From positions 1-19,097 of the forward strand of contig DATKBL010000183.1 of the NCBI GenBank assembly GCA_035513995.1: a stretch of 19,097 nt of DNA, written 5' to 3'. This DNA is from DASUTW01 sp035513995. GTDB taxonomy: Bacteria > Actinomycetota > UBA4738 > CALAEC01. The notes beneath the pieces are model-generated. The model ran no database searches, was not told where the DNA came from, and was given only the letters and a program-made list of their open reading frames with translations. A program made the position numbers and the translations under genes. Numbering within the stretch: position 1 is the first letter of the stretch; every line of letters begins with the position of its first letter. This document shows, one piece after another, positions 15,450-19,097 of the stretch.

Positions 15450-18089
15450 TCAGCCGCAGCCCAGCTCGTCGAGCTGCTCGCGGAGGGCCGCCTCCTCCTC
15501 CTTGAGCTGGCCCAGCCTGCGGCGCTGCTCCTCCACGACCTCGGCCGGGGCCTTCGTCACGAACCCCTCGTTGGCCAGCTTCCGCTCGGCCTTCTCGGCT
15601 TCGCCGGCCATGGCCTCGAGCCGGCCGCGCAGACGCTCGCACTCGGCCTCGGGATCGAGAACACCTTCCAGCGGGATGAGGACCTCGGCTCCCTGCACGT
15701 GGAGACGAGCGGCGCCCGACGGCGGGAGGTCGGCCCCTCGAGTCAGGAGAGAGCCGATCCGCGCCAGCCTGCGCACCTCCTCGGACAGGGTGCCCAGGAT
15801 CTCCCGCTGGGCGTCGTCGCCCTCCACCCCCACCCGGAGCTCGAGCGCCGGAGGGACACGGTGATCGCTGCGGAAGCGGCGCACGGCCGTGACCAGGTCC
15901 ATCGCGAAGCCGACGCGGCCCTCCGCTGCCCCGTCGCGATGGTCGGGCATCGGCTCCGGCCAGGGGGCGATCACGATCGACCCCTCCCCCACGAACCGCT
16001 GCCGGATCTCCTCGGTGACGAACGGCATGATCGGGTGGAGGAGGCGCAGGGTGCGCTCCAGGATCCAGGCCAGGACCGAGGAGGCGTCCTGCCGGTCCTC
16101 CGCGGAGCCCTCGTAGAGCCGCGGCTTCGCCATCTCGAGGCCCCAGTCGCAGTACTCGGACCAGAGGAAGCGATACAGAGCCTGCGCGGCGTCGGCGAAC
16201 CGGTAGGTCTCGATCGCCGCGTCCACCTCCTGGCGGCACGCCTCGGCCCGCGAGAGCAGCCACCGGTCGATCACCGTCAGCCGCGCTGAAGGCGGGAGCT
16301 CGAGAGCGTCGCCCTCGAGGTTGGTGCGGACCAGGCGAGCCGCGTTCCAGAGCTTGTTCGCGAAGTGCTTCCCGGCCTCGATCTGATCCTCGGACAGGGG
16401 GAGGTTCTGCTGCTCAGGCGAGGCCATCCGCGAGAGCGAGAACCGCAAGGCGTCGGCCCCATACCGCTCGATCATGTCCAGCGGGTCGATCACGTTCCCC
16501 AGCGACTTGGACATCTTGCGGCCCTGAGCGTCTCGGACGAGGCCGTGGATCACCACGTCGTGGAAGGGCACGTCGCCGGCGAGGCGGATGCCGGCCATGA
16601 CCATCCGGGCCACCCAGAGGTAGAGGATCTCGTAGCCGGTCACCAGGACCGACGTCGGGTAGAAGTACCGGAGGTCCTCGGTGTCCTCCGGCCACCCCAG
16701 CGTCGAGAACGGCCAGAGCTGGGAGGAGAACCACGTGTCGAGGACGTCGGGGTCCTGCTCGATCTCGGTGCTCCCGCACTCGGCGCAGGCGTCCGGGTCC
16801 TCGACCGACGCGAACTCGTGCCCCTTCGGGCAGTACCAGACCGGGATCCGGTGGCCCCACCAGAGCTGCCGGGAGATGTTCCAGTCGCGGAGCCCCTCGA
16901 GCCACTCCAGGTAGCGATCCCGCCAGCGGGCCGGAAAGAACGTGAGCTTGCCCGCTTCGGCCGCCTCCATCGCCGGGCCCTTCAGCGGCTCGACCTTTAC
17001 GAACCACTGCTTCCCCGAGAGCCAGGGCTCGATCTCGGAGCGACAGCGGTAACAGTGGCCGACCGAGTGGACATACGGGCGCTCCTCCTCGACGAGGAGG
17101 CCAAGCTCGTCGAGCCGATCCCGTACGGCGCGTCTCGCCTCGTACCGGTCGAGGCCGCGGAACTCCTCCGGCACGAGATCGTTCAGCGTGGCGTCAGCCT
17201 CGAGGATGTTCCGGGCCTCGAGCCCCCTCCGCTCGGCGATCTCGAAGTCGTTCGGGTCGTGGGCCGGCGTCACCTTGACCGCCCCGGTCCCGAACGCGGG
17301 GTCCACGGCGGCGTCGGCGACGATCGGCAGCTTCCGCCCGTCGAGGGGATGACGCACCGACCTCCCCACGAGGCTCGCGTACCTCGTGTCGTCGGGGTGG
17401 ACGGCGATGCCCGTGTCGCCGAGCATGGTCTCGACGCGCGTCGTGGCCGCGTCCACGTACCCGTCGCCGTCGCCCAAGGGATAACGGAAGGTGATCAGCT
17501 CGCCCTCGACCGACTCGTGCTCGACCTCCGAGTCGGACAGCGCGGTCTGGTCCGTGGGGCACCAGTTGATGATCCGCTCCCCCCGGTAGATCAGGTCGTC
17601 CTCGTACAGGCGGACGAACGCCACGCGGACCGCGTGCTGGAGCCCCTCATCCATCGTGAAGCGCAGCCGGTCCCAGTCGCAGGAGTTGCCCAGGGCTTTC
17701 ATCTGCTCGACGATCCGGTCTCCGTAGCGCTCCCTCCACTCCCAGACGCGCTCGACGAACACCTCCCGGCCGATCTCCCGCTTGTCGACGCCCTCGGCGA
17801 GGAGCTGACGGGCGACGAGGACCTCCGTCCCGATGCCCGCGTGATCCGTGCCGGGGAGCCACAGGGCCGCGTACCCCTGCATCCGCCGGCGTCGAACCAG
17901 CACGTCCTGGATCGTGTGATCCAGCGCGTGGCCGATGTGGAGCGCGCCCGTGACGTTGGGGGGCGGGAGCACGATGCAGAAGGGCTCGCGTCGGTCGTCC
18001 GGCTCCGCGTGGAAGTACCCTCGCGCCACCCACGAGCGGTACAGGCGTCCCTCGACCTCCGAGGGCTCGTACGCGGACGGCATCGTCAT
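15450..18089 (-). CDS. valS: Valyl-tRNA synthetase
   Basis: Class I aminoacyl-tRNA synthetase of 879 residues that charges tRNA-Val. Seen: PPPNVTGALHIGH (43-54) with the HIGH motif, an inserted CP1 editing domain (about 190-340) with TTRVETMLGDTG and THE-type AHDPNDFE, cysteine pairs at 346/349 and 420/435/438 (probable Zn sites), KMSKS at 525-529, the anticodon-binding helical domain, and a C-terminal coiled coil (about 810-875). Start: ATG at 18089 (MTMPSAYEP); a second ATG at 18083 is possible. Neither has a Shine-Dalgarno, but TACACT lies seven bases before the first, favouring a leaderless start at 18089. The open frame beyond has no conserved content. First gene of valS-folC-ndk. Confidence 0.97.
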   Translation of the reverse strand: MTMPSAYEPSEVEGRLYRSWVARGYFHAEPDDRREPFCIVLPPPNVTGALHIGHALDHTIQDVLVRRRRMQGYAALWLPGTDHAGIGTEVLVARQLLAEGVDKREIGREVFVERVWEWRERYGDRIVEQMKALGNSCDWDRLRFTMDEGLQHAVRVAFVRLYEDDLIYRGERIINWCPTDQTALSDSEVEHESVEGELITFRYPLGDGDGYVDAATTRVETMLGDTGIAVHPDDTRYASLVGRSVRHPLDGRKLPIVADAAVDPAFGTGAVKVTPAHDPNDFEIAERRGLEARNILEADATLNDLVPEEFRGLDRYEARRAVRDRLDELGLLVEEERPYVHSVGHCYRCRSEIEPWLSGKQWFVKVEPLKGPAMEAAEAGKLTFFPARWRDRYLEWLEGLRDWNISRQLWWGHRIPVWYCPKGHEFASVEDPDACAECGSTEIEQDPDVLDTWFSSQLWPFSTLGWPEDTEDLRYFYPTSVLVTGYEILYLWVARMVMAGIRLAGDVPFHDVVIHGLVRDAQGRKMSKSLGNVIDPLDMIERYGADALRFSLSRMASPEQQNLPLSEDQIEAGKHFANKLWNAARLVRTNLEGDALELPPSARLTVIDRWLLSRAEACRQEVDAAIETYRFADAAQALYRFLWSEYCDWGLEMAKPRLYEGSAEDRQDASSVLAWILERTLRLLHPIMPFVTEEIRQRFVGEGSIVIAPWPEPMPDHRDGAAEGRVGFAMDLVTAVRRFRSDHRVPPALELRVGVEGDDAQREILGTLSEEVRRLARIGSLLTRGADLPPSGAARLHVQGAEVLIPLEGVLDPEAECERLRGRLEAMAGEAEKAERKLANEGFVTKAPAEVVEEQRRRLGQLKEEEAALREQLDELGCG

Positions 18090-18096
18090 GGGCGCG

Positions 18097-18102
18097 AGTG
18101 TA
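18097..18102 (-). promoter_or_regulatory. Candidate -10 (TACACT) for leaderless valS
   Basis: Minus-strand TACACT fits TANNNT and lies seven bases before the valS ATG, placing the transcription start at the start codon. No ribosome-binding site is present. There is no room for a T-box leader. Confidence 0.5.
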
Positions 18103-18151
18103 CCGCGCTCCCTCTCGGCATCCCGTTCGCGCTGCTCACACGGCGACTTCA

Positions 18152-18205
18152 CTCGGTCCCCCGAGCGACCGATAGAGGAACGGAGGCTCCCGAAGGAGCG
18201 TTCGG
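18152..18205 (+). promoter_or_regulatory. Hairpins upstream of the PAS gene
   Basis: In the 133-base valS-PAS gap, three short perfect stems occur on the plus strand: CTCGG/CCGAG around TCCC (18152-18165), GCTCC/GGAGC around CGAA (18186-18199), and CCGAA/TTCGG around GGAGCG (18190-18205). The last two share bases and cannot form together. A weak promoter pair, TTCACT and GATAGA with a 17-base spacer, overlaps the first stem. All are short and of uncertain meaning. Confidence 0.25.
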
Positions 18206-18222
18206 ACGAAAGGTCGAGGCTG

Positions 18223-19097
18223 ATGCAGCGCGAGGGACCCGGGCTCGGGGGCTCGACCCCCGGAACCGACGCGCCGCCCAAGGTCGCGGGCGGCTTGATC
18301 GTGCGCGTCTTCCATGAGACGCCCGACGTCATCCTCATGCTCCAGCTGAGCGGCGACGGCTTTCTCCGCTGCCAGACCGCGATCAGCTCCTTCCCCACCG
18401 CCCCCAGCCTCGCGGCCGTCCAGGGGCTGGTGATCGAGCAGATCCTTCCGCCGGACGTCCTGGCGCGGTTTGGACAGCGCTACGAGGAGGCCACGAAGCG
18501 CAAGGGGCTGATCCGCTACGAGGAGCACCTCAGGGTGGGGGACGCCGATATCGTGCTCGACGCGGCGCTCACGCCGATCTTCGACGAGCAGGGAGCGTGC
18601 ACGCACCTGTTCTGGAGCGCCCGAAACGTCACCGACCAGTGGACCACGCGCGAGTCCCTCAAGCGGACGGAGGAGCGCCTCCGCACGCTCGAGCGGGAGC
18701 ACGCGAAGACCGTGGGGGAGCAGGGAGAGGCGAGCGCGAGCGACCTGGCCGTCCTGGCCGAGCAGCAGCGGGCCGTCGAGGAGCAGGCCGCGGCGGTCGG
18801 GGTTCGGGAGCGCGCGATGGAGGAGCAGAGCCGATCGCTCGACGAACAGACGGGCCTCCTCGAGCAGCGCGAGAGGACCCTCGAGGAGCGGCTCCGCACC
18901 CTGGACGCCGAGCGGCAGACGATCCTCGAGAAGGAGGGGACGCACGACGAGCAGCGGAAGGCCCTCGAGGACCTGCGCGAGACGCTCGAGCATGAGCGCG
19001 CCTCGATCGACACCCACCGGGCCGAGCTCGAGGAGGACCGCTCGAAGCTCCGCGGCGAGGTGGACCAACTCGAGAAGCAGCGAGCGGAGATCGAGGG
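18223..19097 (+). CDS. PAS-domain protein with long heptad helix (3' end outside window)
   Basis: The frame is open from ATG 18223 to the window edge (291 codons). No ATG, GTG or TTG occurs in frame in the stretch upstream; GAGG lies three bases before the ATG and AAAGG farther back. Residues 1-24 are Gly/Pro-rich. Residues about 28-138 read as a PAS sensor domain (FHETPDVILMLQLSGDGFLRC..., ending FWSARNVTD as PAS folds often do). From about 143 the protein is a highly charged helix with hydrophobic residues every seven positions from 185 to 290. There is no signal peptide, so it is probably cytoplasmic. The output domain lies beyond the edge; histidine kinase or diguanylate cyclase would be usual, but neither is visible. 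Confidence 0.8.
   Translation, partial: MQREGPGLGGSTPGTDAPPKVAGGLIVRVFHETPDVILMLQLSGDGFLRCQTAISSFPTAPSLAAVQGLVIEQILPPDVLARFGQRYEEATKRKGLIRYEEHLRVGDADIVLDAALTPIFDEQGACTHLFWSARNVTDQWTTRESLKRTEERLRTLEREHAKTVGEQGEASASDLAVLAEQQRAVEEQAAAVGVRERAMEEQSRSLDEQTGLLEQRERTLEERLRTLDAERQTILEKEGTHDEQRKALEDLRETLEHERASIDTHRAELEEDRSKLRGEVDQLEKQRAEIE

Noticed and set aside
18090..18222. T-box leader for valS
   Set aside because: The gap is only 133 bases, valS appears leaderless, and no T-box sequence or terminator is seen.
16365..18317. 650-codon plus-strand open frame opposite valS
   Set aside because: Antisense shadow of valS; no recognisable motif, and valS has all its catalytic motifs.
18090..18398. Longer N-terminus for valS
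   Set aside because: The extension has no conserved sequence and overlaps the divergent PAS gene; ATG 18089 matches the family start.

Overview
The window is a compact, strongly GC-rich bacterial chromosome segment holding housekeeping genes for the ribosome, RNA decay, cell shape, fatty acid synthesis, folate, nucleotide and tRNA charging. On the minus strand the order is valS-folC-ndk, then mreB-mreC-mreD-mrdA-rodA-rng-rplU, apparently followed by rpmA. This matches the conserved valS...obg neighbourhood of Actinomycetota known from Streptomyces. FolC and MreB have actinobacterial-looking signatures, and several starts appear leaderless with TANNNT -10 boxes. I infer an actinomycetote, probably a deep-branching rod-shaped lineage because it keeps a full MreBCD/RodA/PBP2/RodZ elongasome. 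No rRNA or other marker here fixes the class.

Layout. 1-531: the first bases of a likely rpmA, and rplU with a long lysine-rich tail. 531-2372: RNase E/G with a long basic N-terminus. 2587-8141: the elongasome operon mreB, mreC, mreD, mrdA (PBP2), rodA. 8142-8457: a divergent regulatory region rich in inverted repeats. 8458-12928 (plus strand): a translationally coupled fatty acid synthesis operon, fabD - small lysine-free biotinyl-like protein - fabH - fabG - acpP - fabF. 12935-18089 (minus): valS, folC, ndk and a RodZ-like gene, converging on fabF with only 6 bases between the stops. 18223-end (plus): the 5' part of a PAS protein with a long helical heptad region, cut by the window edge.

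How it fits together. The minus-strand genes build and place the lateral wall (MreB filaments, MreC/D, RodA glycosyltransferase with PBP2 transpeptidase, RodZ anchor) and sit with translation and RNA decay genes. The fab operon supplies malonyl-ACP loading, initiation, elongation and first reduction of type II fatty acid synthesis; dehydratase and enoyl reductase are not in the window. The fab operon lies in opposite orientation inside the otherwise actinobacterial valS-to-rplU block and separates rodZ from mreB. The divergent region between mreB and fabD could therefore link wall growth and membrane lipid supply.

The least expected items are the lysine-free biotinyl-like protein inside the fab operon, the 26-base near-perfect palindrome just upstream of fabD, and -10 boxes placed for leaderless starts of mreC, mreD and valS. 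No tRNA, rRNA, CRISPR, insertion sequence or phage feature was seen.
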